A stretch of DNA of 64,000 bases. Source: Rahnella sp. AA (GTDB taxonomy: Bacteria > Pseudomonadota > Gammaproteobacteria > Enterobacterales > Enterobacteriaceae). This document shows positions 26,499 through 34,972 of the stretch, in pieces. The stretch lies in NCBI RefSeq assembly GCF_002834385.1, contig NZ_PITQ01000014.1:62001-126000 (forward strand). Reading direction: 5' to 3'. Both the position numbers and the translations under genes were made by a program. Under the pieces are notes generated by a model. The model saw only the letters and a program-made list of their open reading frames with translations. It did not search any database and was not told the origin of the DNA. Each line of letters begins with the position of its first letter. Position 1 is the stretch's first letter.

Positions 26499-26793
26499 AC
26501 TGAGAATCCTGGCTTGTCCCCGTCTTAGGGCTCGACGCTGCCGAATCATCCGCACCCGTTGTCTTCGTGTAGATAATTTTCTGCGTATCATTCCCGCAAT
26601 GCCCCACAACCTGACCACCGGCCTGATCAGCCTGATCGTTCGGGACGATATCCAGCTTAAAGCCTGATTCCGGCAAACCGTTGGCGACGATTTTCCGGGT
26701 GATATCCGCTTTCACGCTTTCGCAGGTAGCCGCCTGAACTGCCAGCGGCGCTAACATCATGACCGCAAGGCCAGCTAAGAGTGTCTTTTTCAT
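26497..26793 (-). CDS. DUF1161-family small exported protein (YnfD-like)
   Basis: This protein of about 98 residues has a signal peptide (MKKTLLAGLAVMMLAPLAVQA) and a mature part with two cysteines (ATCESVK and GHCGNDTQK). That pattern fits the DUF1161 family, which includes E. coli YnfD. It is probably periplasmic. Function unknown. Two adjacent ATG codons are possible starts (26796 or 26793); the second fits the AGGA spacing better. It lies next to ynfB and ynfA as in the E. coli ynf neighbourhood. Confidence 0.72.
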   Translation of the reverse strand: MKKTLLAGLAVMMLAPLAVQAATCESVKADITRKIVANGLPESGFKLDIVPNDQADQAGGQVVGHCGNDTQKIIYTKTTGADDSAASSPKTGTSQDSQ

Positions 26794-26843
26794 CATTCAT
26801 TCCTTTTATGAGAAACAGTGTATTAATTAGTTTAGCAGAGGGT

Positions 26844-26868
26844 GACAGCGGCAAAGCTTGCCGCTGTC
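26844..26868 (-). terminator. 11-base perfect hairpin after ynfB
   Basis: GACAGCGGCAA and TTGCCGCTGTC enclose the loop AGC in the gap between ynfB and the DUF1161 gene. No strong T run follows on the minus strand, so it may terminate inefficiently or stabilise the mRNA end. Confidence 0.55.
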
Positions 26869-26894
26869 TGGCAGGGAGGGGTGGAAAATTTTTA

Positions 26895-27263
26895 TTACGG
26901 TGCCATCAGCTGACGGCCCGTGCGGCGGTCAAGGCAGCGCTGGGTGTTGTCTTCCCAGTAGGCGTTGATATTCTGGCTGGCGTTGCATTTATCGCGCAGA
27001 TCGACAGAGTTATCGTATTTGGAATAATCCTTCTCGGCGCGTTGTGTTTTCATCGCGCGCAGACGCTGGGTTTCATTCCACTGTTCTTTGCTCTGACGGG
27101 CTTCTTCGTTAGACATGGCCTCATTGCCGCTTCCGCCAAAGACACAGGTTCCGCCCGCACAGTTGGTGGCCGCTTGAGCAGGAAGTTGCCAGGCTGCTGT
27201 CATTGCCAGCAAAGCGACAGGCAACATTCTGCGGGTCAGTCGGGTTATAAACGTTGTATTCAT
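26895..27263 (-). CDS. ynfB: DUF1283-family exported protein YnfB
   Basis: This 122-residue protein has a signal peptide of about 32 residues and the family signatures SKEQWNETQRLR, RDKCNAS, NINAYWEDNTQRCLDRRTGR. It matches E. coli YnfB closely in the C-terminal half. Probably periplasmic, function unknown. It is divergent from ynfA, as expected from the E. coli order. Confidence 0.85.
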   Translation of the reverse strand: MNTTFITRLTRRMLPVALLAMTAAWQLPAQAATNCAGGTCVFGGSGNEAMSNEEARQSKEQWNETQRLRAMKTQRAEKDYSKYDNSVDLRDKCNASQNINAYWEDNTQRCLDRRTGRQLMAP

Positions 27264-27397
27264 CAGCTAATCCTTTTAGTTTACACATCGCTCAGGCGAA
27301 TCTTTTAAATTATAACATCCCTCTGATTGACGTCACCCTAAGCCTGCGTACTGGTTGATTTCTTATTGAACTACGGACTGTAAACCTGGCCCTTATT

Positions 27398-27724
27398 ATG
27401 CTCAAAACGTCTTTACTGTTCTTTGCGACCGCGCTGGCGGAAATCATCGGCTGTTTTTTGCCCTATTTGTGGCTGCGCAAAGGCGGCAGTTTCTTGCTGT
27501 TGCTCCCCGCCGCGCTGAGCCTGGCGGCGTTTGTCTGGTTGCTGACATTGCATCCGGCTGCCAGCGGCAGGGTTTATGCGGCATATGGCGGAGTCTATGT
27601 GATGACCGCCATGCTGTGGCTGCGGTTTGTCGATGGCGTGAAACTCAGCACCACCGACTGGCTCGGAGCCTGCGTGGCGCTGGCCGGGATGCTGATCATC
27701 ATTTCTGGCTGGAAAACGGCGTAA
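27398..27724 (+). CDS. ynfA: UPF0060 small membrane protein YnfA
   Basis: This 108-residue protein has four membrane segments and the family pattern [20 protein letters not shown] with AAYGGVYV in the third segment. YnfA is a small-multidrug-resistance-like inner-membrane protein. Length and topology fit the family exactly. It ends four bases from the convergent LysR gene. Confidence 0.93.
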   Translation: MLKTSLLFFATALAEIIGCFLPYLWLRKGGSFLLLLPAALSLAAFVWLLTLHPAASGRVYAAYGGVYVMTAMLWLRFVDGVKLSTTDWLGACVALAGMLIIISGWKTA

Positions 27725-27728
27725 ACGG

Positions 27729-28634
27729 TTACTGCGACAGTTTCTCCATCATCACGATCACTTTCTGGATAACAATCTGCGCGGCGCGGGACAGCTGGCG
27801 GCGCGGAGCCACGCAGAGTGCCAGGGTAAGCGGTTTGGCATTTCTCCCCTGTAAGGGGACAAACGCCAGCCGGTTTTCCTGCAAATCCGGCAATACATCG
27901 AGCAAGCTCAGCACCCCTACGCCAGCCCCTTTGCGGATAAGTTCGCGCATCATTCGCACGTCATTACAGACAATCGACGGCGTATCCAGCAGCTGATAGC
28001 GGTTATACAGGAGCTTTGCCCGGGCATTGACCATCAGCGGTTCAGAGGGAATGATCTGGCGATAGGCGGCAATATCGCTGAAAGACAGTGATTCCTGATA
28101 TGAAAGCGTATGGCCTACCGGCATGGCGATACCAATGGGTAATTCTGCAAACGCCCGTACTTCAAGGCCAGTGTGCTCAACAGGGTCGAGCAATAAACCA
28201 AAATCCACTTCCGCAGAGCTGACTTGTTCACTGATATTCCTGCTGTCTTCGATGCGAATATCAAACGTCAGATAAGGGTGTTCTGCGCCCACTTCGGCAA
28301 TCAGCTCCGCCACCATACCTTCACTGAGGGCTGCGATAATCGAAATCGTGACATGCCCGCGACGCAGCCCCTGGATTTCGTCGAAACGTTCGCGCGTTCG
28401 CGAAAATTCTTTGCGCCAGCGGCGGATGTCATCGAACAGAATTTCACCGGCAGACGTCAGCTTCAGGCCTGCCGGTAAGCGTTCAAATAACGGGGTTTCC
28501 AGCGTTTTTTCAGCCTGAAGGATTTGCCGGTTGATCGCTGAGGCCGAGACGTGCAGCACTTCCGCCGCTTTGCGCAGGCTGCCTGTTCGCGCGACTTCGG
28601 TAAAATATTGCGAGAAACGGGAGAATGGCGACAT
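27729..28634 (-). CDS. LysR-family transcriptional regulator
   Basis: This 301-residue LysR regulator has its helix-turn-helix at the extreme N-terminus (GSLRKAAEVLHVSASAINRQI) and a C-terminal effector domain beginning near residue 93 (GHVTISIIAALS). It is divergent from the NCS2 purine permease, with about 310 bases between starts, and is the most likely regulator of it. Effector unknown. Confidence 0.85.
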   Translation of the reverse strand: MSPFSRFSQYFTEVARTGSLRKAAEVLHVSASAINRQILQAEKTLETPLFERLPAGLKLTSAGEILFDDIRRWRKEFSRTRERFDEIQGLRRGHVTISIIAALSEGMVAELIAEVGAEHPYLTFDIRIEDSRNISEQVSSAEVDFGLLLDPVEHTGLEVRAFAELPIGIAMPVGHTLSYQESLSFSDIAAYRQIIPSEPLMVNARAKLLYNRYQLLDTPSIVCNDVRMMRELIRKGAGVGVLSLLDVLPDLQENRLAFVPLQGRNAKPLTLALCVAPRRQLSRAAQIVIQKVIVMMEKLSQ

Positions 28635-28944
28635 AGGTGTACTAATTTATGCAGTGAATAAGTGAGATATATATTATGGACTGCATCACTCATTTTTCCT
28701 AGATTGTGCGATGCCCCTTTGTAAAACAATCACCTCAGGTTGTTTTTCATGCAAAACGGGCGATGACAGGGTTCGTCAAAACACGTTTAAGCTCGTGTTC
28801 CGCTATCAACGGTAGAAAACGGGGCGAACTGTGGCATTCGCACCGCTGACACATGAGCGTGTTTTGAAAAACAACACTAATAACAAGCGTGCATTTTTTG
28901 AACATCCGGTCAGAAGTGATCACGCGACCAAGAGACACCTTCTC
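28635..28944. other. Divergent promoter region, no recognised element
   Basis: This 310-base region separates a LysR gene from a purine-family permease. I looked for a guanine-type riboswitch and for PurR boxes and found neither convincingly. It presumably holds both promoters and the LysR site. Confidence 0.4.
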
Positions 28945-30240
28945 ATGTTAGAAAAACTATTTAAGTTAAAAGCTCACCGTACTAACGTGCGGACGGAGAT
29001 TGTGGCAGGACTCACTACATTTTTAGCAATGGCCTACATTCTGTTTGTTAACCCGTCTATTTTGGGCGCGACGGGGATGGATAAAGGCTCTGTTTTTGTG
29101 GCAACTTGTCTTGCTGCCGCAATCGGTTCCGCACTGATGGGCTTTATCGCTAACTACCCGATTGCACTGGCACCGGGCATGGGGTTAAACGCCTTCTTCA
29201 CCTACACCGTTGTACTGCACATGGGGTATACCTGGCAGATCGCGTTGGGTGCTGTTTTCCTTTCCGCATGTATTTTCTTCGCGTTATCGATCTTCAAAAT
29301 TCGTGAGTGGATTATCCGCAGCATTCCGCTGCCGCTGCGTTCGGCGATTGCGGCGGGTATCGGGCTATTCCTGGCTCTGATTGCGCTGGAAAACGCCGGT
29401 ATTGTGGTTGCTAACCCGGCAACGCTGGTCGGTCTGGGTGACCTGACGAAGCCCGGGCCTCTGTTCGCAATGCTGGGCTTTATTGTGATCGTCGTGCTGG
29501 AAGCCCGTAAAGTAACGGGTGCGGTGCTGATTGGCGTGCTGGCCGTGACGGTTCTGGCGATTGCGCTGGGCTATTCACCGTTTGGCGGCGTGATGTCTAT
29601 GCCTCCTTCCATCGCACCGACTTTCATGCAACTTGATATTAAAGGCGCATTCAACGTTTCGCTGATAAGCGTCGTGTTTGCCTTCCTGTTCGTGGATGTG
29701 TTCGATAACTCCGGCACCCTGATTGGCGTGACCAAACGCGCGGGTCTGGCAGACGAAGATGGCAACATCCCTAAAATGGGCCGTGCGCTGGTTGCTGACA
29801 GTGCGGCTGCGCTGTTCGGTTCCCTGCTGGGGACGTCAACTACTACCAGTTATATCGAATCGGCTGCGGGCGTGAGCGCCGGTGGCCGTACCGGTCTGAC
29901 AGCCATCGTCGTCGCGATCCTGTTCCTGCTGAGCTTGTTCTTTGCACCACTGGCGGGCAGCGTTCCGGCATTTGCTACGGCTCCGGCTTTGCTGTTCATC
30001 GCGGTTCTGATGACTTCAGGCCTGGCTGAAATCGACTGGAAAGACATTACCGTTGCCGCACCGGTGACCGTGACTGCGCTGACCATGCCGTTCACGTATT
30101 CTATTGCCAACGGCATCGCGTTTGGTTTCATCACCTGGACGCTGGCAAAACTGCTGACTGGCCGTGCGCGTGAACTGAATGCGGCACTGGTAGTGTTGTC
30201 AATTCTGTTCGTGATTAAACTGGGCTGGCTGAGCGCGTAA
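28945..30240 (+). CDS. NCS2-family purine permease (AdeP/GhxP-like)
   Basis: This inner-membrane protein of about 431 residues has 12-14 membrane segments and AzgA-type NCS2 signatures: GLTTFLAMAYILFVNP, NYPIALAPGMGLNAFF and FVDVFDNSGTLIGV. It imports a purine base such as adenine or hypoxanthine/guanine by proton symport. The frame is open to 28831, but the ATG at 28945 is the homologous start and the upstream residues are hydrophilic and unrelated. A strong terminator follows. Confidence 0.9.
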   Translation: MLEKLFKLKAHRTNVRTEIVAGLTTFLAMAYILFVNPSILGATGMDKGSVFVATCLAAAIGSALMGFIANYPIALAPGMGLNAFFTYTVVLHMGYTWQIALGAVFLSACIFFALSIFKIREWIIRSIPLPLRSAIAAGIGLFLALIALENAGIVVANPATLVGLGDLTKPGPLFAMLGFIVIVVLEARKVTGAVLIGVLAVTVLAIALGYSPFGGVMSMPPSIAPTFMQLDIKGAFNVSLISVVFAFLFVDVFDNSGTLIGVTKRAGLADEDGNIPKMGRALVADSAAALFGSLLGTSTTTSYIESAAGVSAGGRTGLTAIVVAILFLLSLFFAPLAGSVPAFATAPALLFIAVLMTSGLAEIDWKDITVAAPVTVTALTMPFTYSIANGIAFGFITWTLAKLLTGRARELNAALVVLSILFVIKLGWLSA

Positions 30241-30263
30241 TTCGCGGGCTTTCAGATAAAAAT

Positions 30264-30297
30264 AAGGCGCAGCATTTATGCTGCGCCTTTGTTTTTT
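30264..30297. terminator. Rho-independent terminator between the permease and ydfG
   Basis: AAGGCGCAGCAT (30264-30275) pairs with ATGCTGCGCCTT (30278-30289), followed by TGTTTTTT. The A-rich left side lets it also serve the convergent ydfG. Confidence 0.88.
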
Positions 30298-30306
30298 ACA
30301 GCGCGG

Positions 30307-31056
30307 TTATGCGTCGCGGTGAACCTGCAAACCGGCCAGCGACTGGCTGACAGGCATCATCTCGATGCTGTTGATATTCACGTGCGCCGGCAGGGTGGAA
30401 ACCCAGAACACGGATTCGGCCACGTCCGCTGCCGTCAGCGGGTTAGTCTTGTCGTAGGTTTTGCTGGCTTTCTCGTCATCGCCTTTAAAGCGGATGTTGG
30501 AGAATTCCGTTCCGCCGCACAGGCCTGGCTCGATGTTGGTGACGCGAACGTGGGTGCCGTGCAGATCGGTGCGCAGGTTCAGGCTGAACTGACGGACGAA
30601 GGCTTTGGTGGCGCCATACACGTTGCCACCGGCATAAGGCCAGTTGCCTGCCGTTGAGCCGATGTTGATCACATGGCCGATATTACGCTCAACCATGCCC
30701 GGCAGTACCGCGCGGGTCATGTACACCAGACCTTTGGTGTTGGTGTCGATCATTTTGTCCCAATCTTCCAGCGACGCTTTATCCGCTTTTTCCAGGCCGA
30801 GCGCCAGACCGGCGTTATTGACCAGCACATCAATGTTGCTCCATTCGGCAGGCAGGCTGTCGATGGCATCTTTGATGGAGGCACGGTTAGTCACATCCAG
30901 CTCAACGGTATACAGCGCTTCACCCAGCTCCGCCTTCAGGTCGTCCAGACGCTCTTTGCGGCGGCCGGAGGCAATCACTTTATGGCCTTCTTTGACAAAG
31001 CGGCGCGCGATTTCAGCACCAAATCCGGCGGTCGCGCCGGTCACAAAAATAATCAT
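30307..31056 (-). CDS. ydfG: NADP-dependent 3-hydroxy acid dehydrogenase YdfG
   Basis: This 249-residue SDR has the N-terminal TGATAGFG, LVNNAG near residue 85, the catalytic serine in INIGSTAG and YGATK near residue 147, and GTEFSNIRFKGD near the substrate pocket. It matches E. coli YdfG, which oxidises serine and 3-hydroxy acids and reduces malonic semialdehyde. Confidence 0.92.
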   Translation of the reverse strand: MIIFVTGATAGFGAEIARRFVKEGHKVIASGRRKERLDDLKAELGEALYTVELDVTNRASIKDAIDSLPAEWSNIDVLVNNAGLALGLEKADKASLEDWDKMIDTNTKGLVYMTRAVLPGMVERNIGHVINIGSTAGNWPYAGGNVYGATKAFVRQFSLNLRTDLHGTHVRVTNIEPGLCGGTEFSNIRFKGDDEKASKTYDKTNPLTAADVAESVFWVSTLPAHVNINSIEMMPVSQSLAGLQVHRDA

Positions 31057-31155
31057 CCCGGTATTCCTTTGTATTAAATGAAATAAAATCTAATCAAAAA
31101 TGAACGCGTCTGCACGCGCGCGGCGTGCAGAAAAAGAAACTCTATAAGTATTAAC

Positions 31156-31191
31156 ACAAAAATAACCAGACCGGCAGCGGATGCAGGTCTG
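31156..31191 (-). terminator. Terminator after the aldo/keto reductase
   Basis: On the minus strand CAGACC and GGTCTG (31186-31191 and 31167-31172) pair with an inner GCA/TGC extension, followed by GTTATTTTTG. Confidence 0.6.
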
Positions 31192-31213
31192 ACTTGGTAT
31201 CATTTTATTGCAG

Positions 31214-32269
31214 TCACTTTTTCAAATAAGGCGCAATCAGCGATAAATCTGCCGCAGAAAGCCGGTCCGGCGCGGTCTGCGCCTGATGCCAGTAAGGATA
31301 CAGCAACGGCAACTGGCTGACTTTGTTAAGTCTTTCAATTTCTTCGCTATTCAGGGTTAAATCTGCCGCGAGCAGGTTGTCCTGCAACTGAGTGTCGTTA
31401 CGCGCGCCGACAATCACTGACGTCACCTGCGGGCGCGCAATCAGCCACGCCAGCGCGATTTGCGCCGCGGAAACGCCGCGTTGCCCGGCGATATCCACCA
31501 GAACATCCACCACGTCATACAGCGCATTTTCGTCACGCACCGGCGGCTCGCCCCAGTCAGCCAGATGGCGTGTTCCTTCGGGCGCTGCCTGATTACGGCG
31601 ATATTTACCGGAAAGCAACCCCCCGGCCAGCGGGCTCCAGACCAGCACGCCAAGGCCCTGATCCTGCGCCACCGGCAGGAGTTCGTATTCGGCTTCACGC
31701 GCCTGAAGCGTGTAATGGATTTGCTGACTGACCGGGCGGATATAGTGTTCTGCCTGCGCCACGCCCAGCGTTTTCATCACATGCCAGGCCGAAAAGTTGG
31801 AGACACCGACATAACGCACTTTGCCGCTGCTGACTAAATCGTCGAGCGCACGCAAGGTTTCTTCCAGAGGCGTCTGACCGTCCCATTCATGCAACTGATA
31901 GAGATCCAGATAATCCGTATTCAGACGCTTCAGGCTGGCTTCGCAGGCGCGCAGAATGTGGTGGCGGGATGAACCGCGATTATTCGAGCCATCGCCCATC
32001 GGGAAGCGCGCTTTACTGGCGACCAGTACATCGTGGCGCTTGCTGCCCAGCGCTTTACCGAGGATCACTTCAGATTCACCGCCCGAATAGACGTCGGCGG
32101 TATCAAACAGGTTGATCCCGGCATCAAGACACAAGCCAATCTGGCTTTGTGCGGCACCGACGTCAGTCTGGCCGGTTTTGGCGAATTTCCCCTGGCCACC
32201 AAACGTCATAGTGCCAAGGCTGAGAACTGAAACTTTCAGGCCGGAACGGCCAAGCAAACGGTATTCCAT
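31214..32269 (-). CDS. Aldo/keto reductase
   Basis: This 351-residue NADPH-dependent oxidoreductase has the (beta/alpha)8 aldo/keto-reductase motifs. The catalytic Asp-Tyr pair is in LFDTADVYSGG, the lysine is in VASKARF, and the histidine-containing QLHEWDG segment is present, with VIVGARNDTQL for cofactor binding. Substrate unknown. It follows an MFS efflux gene by 47 bases on the same strand, so the two may be co-transcribed. Confidence 0.88.
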   Translation of the reverse strand: MEYRLLGRSGLKVSVLSLGTMTFGGQGKFAKTGQTDVGAAQSQIGLCLDAGINLFDTADVYSGGESEVILGKALGSKRHDVLVASKARFPMGDGSNNRGSSRHHILRACEASLKRLNTDYLDLYQLHEWDGQTPLEETLRALDDLVSSGKVRYVGVSNFSAWHVMKTLGVAQAEHYIRPVSQQIHYTLQAREAEYELLPVAQDQGLGVLVWSPLAGGLLSGKYRRNQAAPEGTRHLADWGEPPVRDENALYDVVDVLVDIAGQRGVSAAQIALAWLIARPQVTSVIVGARNDTQLQDNLLAADLTLNSEEIERLNKVSQLPLLYPYWHQAQTAPDRLSAADLSLIAPYLKK

Positions 32270-32316
32270 GGGTTATCTCCATTTTTCGGATACGTAATTT
32301 CAGTCTGGCTACGCGT

Positions 32317-33762
32317 CTATTTTTCCGACGTAGCCGGCGGGGGTACAGATTCTTTTTTGCGCCGCAATTCATCGCCTGCTGTTTTGTCCAGCGTCAGGCT
32401 GTCGAGCGTTCCGGCCAGAGAAAACAGGCCAATAATGATAAAGGCGATATGAAATGTGCTGATTTGTAAGGTGTCGCTGGCCGGTAAAAAGTGTCCGGCA
32501 ATACGCAAGGAGAGCGCACCAATCGCAATGCCCAGGCCGGTAGAGAGCTGCTGAGCGGTGTTAAATAAGGTATTTGCACCGCCCATTTGTTCTGCCGGAA
32601 CCTGCGAAAAGGCCAGCGTATTGAGTGCGGTAAATTGCATGGAACGGCTGAGGCCGCTGGCAAATAGCAGTAAAAACGTCACGAGCGTCGGGACTTGCGG
32701 CGTGAGCAGCGCACAGGCAAAAATGGTCGCTGAATTGAGCAGGCCGTTAACCAGCATAATCGACTTAAAGCGGAAGCGGTGCAAAATCGCTGAGGTAAAA
32801 GGCTTCATAGCCAGATTCCCGGCAAAAACTGACAGCACCAGCAAACCGGCGTTAAACGCGCTCATACCGTAACCGAGCTGGAACATCAGCGGCAGCAAAA
32901 ATGGCAGGGCACCGATAGCCAAGCGAAACATTGAACCGCCGTAAATCGTGACTGCGTAACTTTTAATTTTCAACGCCACCAGCGGCAACAACGGGTGCGC
33001 GGCACGCTTTGAATGCCAGATGGCCAGCGTCCCGATGAGCAGCGCACCCCCAACCATCGCCACCGGCTTCCAGTTAACCGGCTCCTGATTAAACATATCC
33101 AGCCCGAAGATTAGCCCCAGACACGCCGCACCGGTCAGCACAAAACCGGCAACGTCAAAGGGGACTCCTTTTTGCCCCGGAACCTGCGGGATCAGCTTGC
33201 GGCTGAACATCAGTGCGATCACACCAAGCGGCAGATTGAGCAGAAATATCCAGTGCCAGGAAGCATACGTGGTGATAAATCCGCCCAGCGGCGGCCCGAG
33301 GATCGGCGCGACCAGTCCGGGCCAGGTAATGGTGGCGATGGCACGGATTAAATCTGATTTTTGCGTATTTTTCAGCACCACTAAACGCCCGACCGGCACC
33401 ATCAGTGCCCCGGCAAACCCCTGCAACATGCGGGCGGCGGTAAATGTGCCGAGGCTGACGCTGGCGGAACATAACAGCGAGGCGAGGGTGAACAGGACCA
33501 GCGCCAGCGAAAAGACGTTACGCGTGCCAAACCGGTTAGCGATCCAACCGCTGGCCGGAATAAATACCGTGAGCGTCAGAATGTAGGCCGAAACGCCGAT
33601 ATTCATATCGACCGGATGCACGCCGAAATCTTTCGCCATCTGCGGCAGCGCGGTGACAATCACCGTGGCATCGAGGTTTTCCATAAAGAACGCGCCCGCG
33701 ACCAGTAATGGCAGTGCGGAACCCGGCGGAAGTGAGAATTTTTTGTTTGCGAAGAAGCTCAT
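32317..33762 (-). CDS. DHA2-family MFS efflux transporter (EmrB/MdtD-like)
   Basis: This inner-membrane protein of about 481 residues has 13-14 membrane segments. It shows DHA2 signatures: DATVIVTALP in segment 1, ASGWIANRFGTRNVF in loop 2-3, RMLQGFAGALMVPVGR in segment 4 and GPPLGGFITTYASWHWIFLLN in segment 5 (written here as two overlapping motifs, GPPLGGFITT and YASWHWIFL). It probably exports drugs or metabolites with proton antiport. The ATG at 33762 is chosen over the earlier in-frame ATG because the hydrophilic MSFFANKK start fits the family. Confidence 0.87.
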   Translation of the reverse strand: MSFFANKKFSLPPGSALPLLVAGAFFMENLDATVIVTALPQMAKDFGVHPVDMNIGVSAYILTLTVFIPASGWIANRFGTRNVFSLALVLFTLASLLCSASVSLGTFTAARMLQGFAGALMVPVGRLVVLKNTQKSDLIRAIATITWPGLVAPILGPPLGGFITTYASWHWIFLLNLPLGVIALMFSRKLIPQVPGQKGVPFDVAGFVLTGAACLGLIFGLDMFNQEPVNWKPVAMVGGALLIGTLAIWHSKRAAHPLLPLVALKIKSYAVTIYGGSMFRLAIGALPFLLPLMFQLGYGMSAFNAGLLVLSVFAGNLAMKPFTSAILHRFRFKSIMLVNGLLNSATIFACALLTPQVPTLVTFLLLFASGLSRSMQFTALNTLAFSQVPAEQMGGANTLFNTAQQLSTGLGIAIGALSLRIAGHFLPASDTLQISTFHIAFIIIGLFSLAGTLDSLTLDKTAGDELRRKKESVPPPATSEK

Positions 33763-33840
33763 AGAAAGTAAGCGCGCTAATGAAATAAGCAAAGCCTGAG
33801 CATAGCGCATCGGGGGAATGCGTCAACGACGGGATTTCAC

Positions 33841-33864
33841 ATCTCCCCCTGTGAAGGGGGAGAT
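33841..33864 (-). terminator. Perfect 10-base hairpin at the end of the sugar ABC operon
   Basis: ATCTCCCCCT and AGGGGGAGAT enclose GTGA 14 bases after the last gene of the minus-strand operon. There is no strong T run. The C/G-rich arms resemble those of the elements at 21427 and 26010 but are much shorter. Confidence 0.5.
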
Positions 33865-33877
33865 TTTACGCATTGAT

Positions 33878-34972
33878 TCAGAATTCAGTTTCCGCCAGCC
33901 GTTCCCCGGACTGCGCATCAAACAGATGAATCGCTTCGCTGTTGGCTTCGAGGTACAACGGCTGATCGGTACTGACGCGGGCACGCCCGGCGAACTGGAC
34001 ATGCAGCGGGAAGCCGCTCCAGTCGATGTGCAGCAGGCTGCTTTCGCCGGTGACTTCCAGCAGACGCAGCGTGGCGGCGGGTTGCGCGCTGTGCTGAACC
34101 GGCCGGAGGTCATGCGGACGCAGGCCGAGCGTCACCGGTTCGCCTTCGGAATGTCGCGCCTGTAATGCCCATTTCTCCGGCAGGGCAAACCACAGTTGAT
34201 TACAGGTCACGCCCGGTTTGCCGTCGATGCTCTGGAACACGCCGCTGAGTAAATTCATCGGCGGTGAACCGATAAACCGCGCCACAAAGGTATTCACCGG
34301 TTTGTCGTAAATCAACAGCGGATCGCCTTGCTGCACGATAAACCCATCTTTCATCACCACAATATTATCGGCCAGCGTCATGGCCTCGACCTGGTCGTGT
34401 GTGACGTAAACCGTGGTCGTGCGGAATTGCTGATGCAGTGATTTGATTTCTGCCCGCAGCTCCATGCGCAGTTGCGCGTCGAGGTTAGACAGCGGCTCAT
34501 CAAACAGAAACACTTTCGGATTACGCACCAGTGCGCGTCCCATCGCGACACGCTGGCGCTGGCCGCCGGACAAATCTTTCGGCAGACGTTTCAGCAGATG
34601 ATCAATGCCCAGCACTTTTGCCGCCTGCTGCACTTTGGCCTGTTGCTCGGCTTTCGGCACTTTCTTCACCTGCATGTGGAACGCCATATTCTCGGCGACG
34701 GTCAGGTGCGGATAAAGCGCGTAACTCTGGAAGACCATGGCGATATCACGATCTGCCGGGTCAAAATTATTGATTTGCTGTTTATCGAGCAGGATATCTC
34801 CGTCAGACAGTGACTCCAGCCCGGCCAGCAGGCGCAGCAATGTGGATTTTCCGCAGCCCGACGGGCCGACCAGTACGGTGAAACTGCCGTCTGCAATCGT
34901 CAGATCCAGCGGTTTGAGCACCTGCACTTTGCCATAATGTTTGGCGACTTTTACCAGTTCTACCAGAGCCAT
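33878..34972 (-). CDS. Sugar ABC transporter ATP-binding protein (UgpC/MalK type)
   Basis: This 364-residue ATPase has GPSGCGKST (Walker A), LSGGQRQRVAMGRA (signature), VFLFDEPLSNLDAQLR (Walker B) and a C-terminal TOBE/regulatory region of about 120 residues. It energises the CUT1 transporter encoded upstream. Its ATG directly abuts the stop codon of the kinase gene. Confidence 0.92.
   Translation of the reverse strand: MALVELVKVAKHYGKVQVLKPLDLTIADGSFTVLVGPSGCGKSTLLRLLAGLESLSDGDILLDKQQINNFDPADRDIAMVFQSYALYPHLTVAENMAFHMQVKKVPKAEQQAKVQQAAKVLGIDHLLKRLPKDLSGGQRQRVAMGRALVRNPKVFLFDEPLSNLDAQLRMELRAEIKSLHQQFRTTTVYVTHDQVEAMTLADNIVVMKDGFIVQQGDPLLIYDKPVNTFVARFIGSPPMNLLSGVFQSIDGKPGVTCNQLWFALPEKWALQARHSEGEPVTLGLRPHDLRPVQHSAQPAATLRLLEVTGESSLLHIDWSGFPLHVQFAGRARVSTDQPLYLEANSEAIHLFDAQSGERLAETEF

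Larger units (their letters stand above)
25721..26500. repeat. Composite structured repeat, locus 3, with a nested element
   Basis: This third composite repeat starts with three GTTCAA hexamers (25721-25738). It has a type-2 half forward (to about 25972) and a type-1 half reversed (about 26155-26500), the same orientation as locus 2. Core segments lie at about 25798-25842 and 26264-26306. Variable hairpins lie at 25768-25789 (7-base arms) and 26313-26344 (12-base perfect arms around GGCGATAG). The outer right end has two tandem units with a TTGGGT/ACCCAA hairpin (26345-26420), a TCACT/AGTGA hairpin, and the GATATC end module at 26481-26498. A different repeat (26010-26115) sits in the spacer. 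No gene is apparent. It separates malI from the convergent DUF1161 gene. Confidence 0.85.

Noticed and set aside
28635-28944. Guanine-type riboswitch or PurR box before the purine permease
   Set aside because: No three-way-junction pattern or clear PurR palindrome could be seen; a LysR gene is divergent instead.
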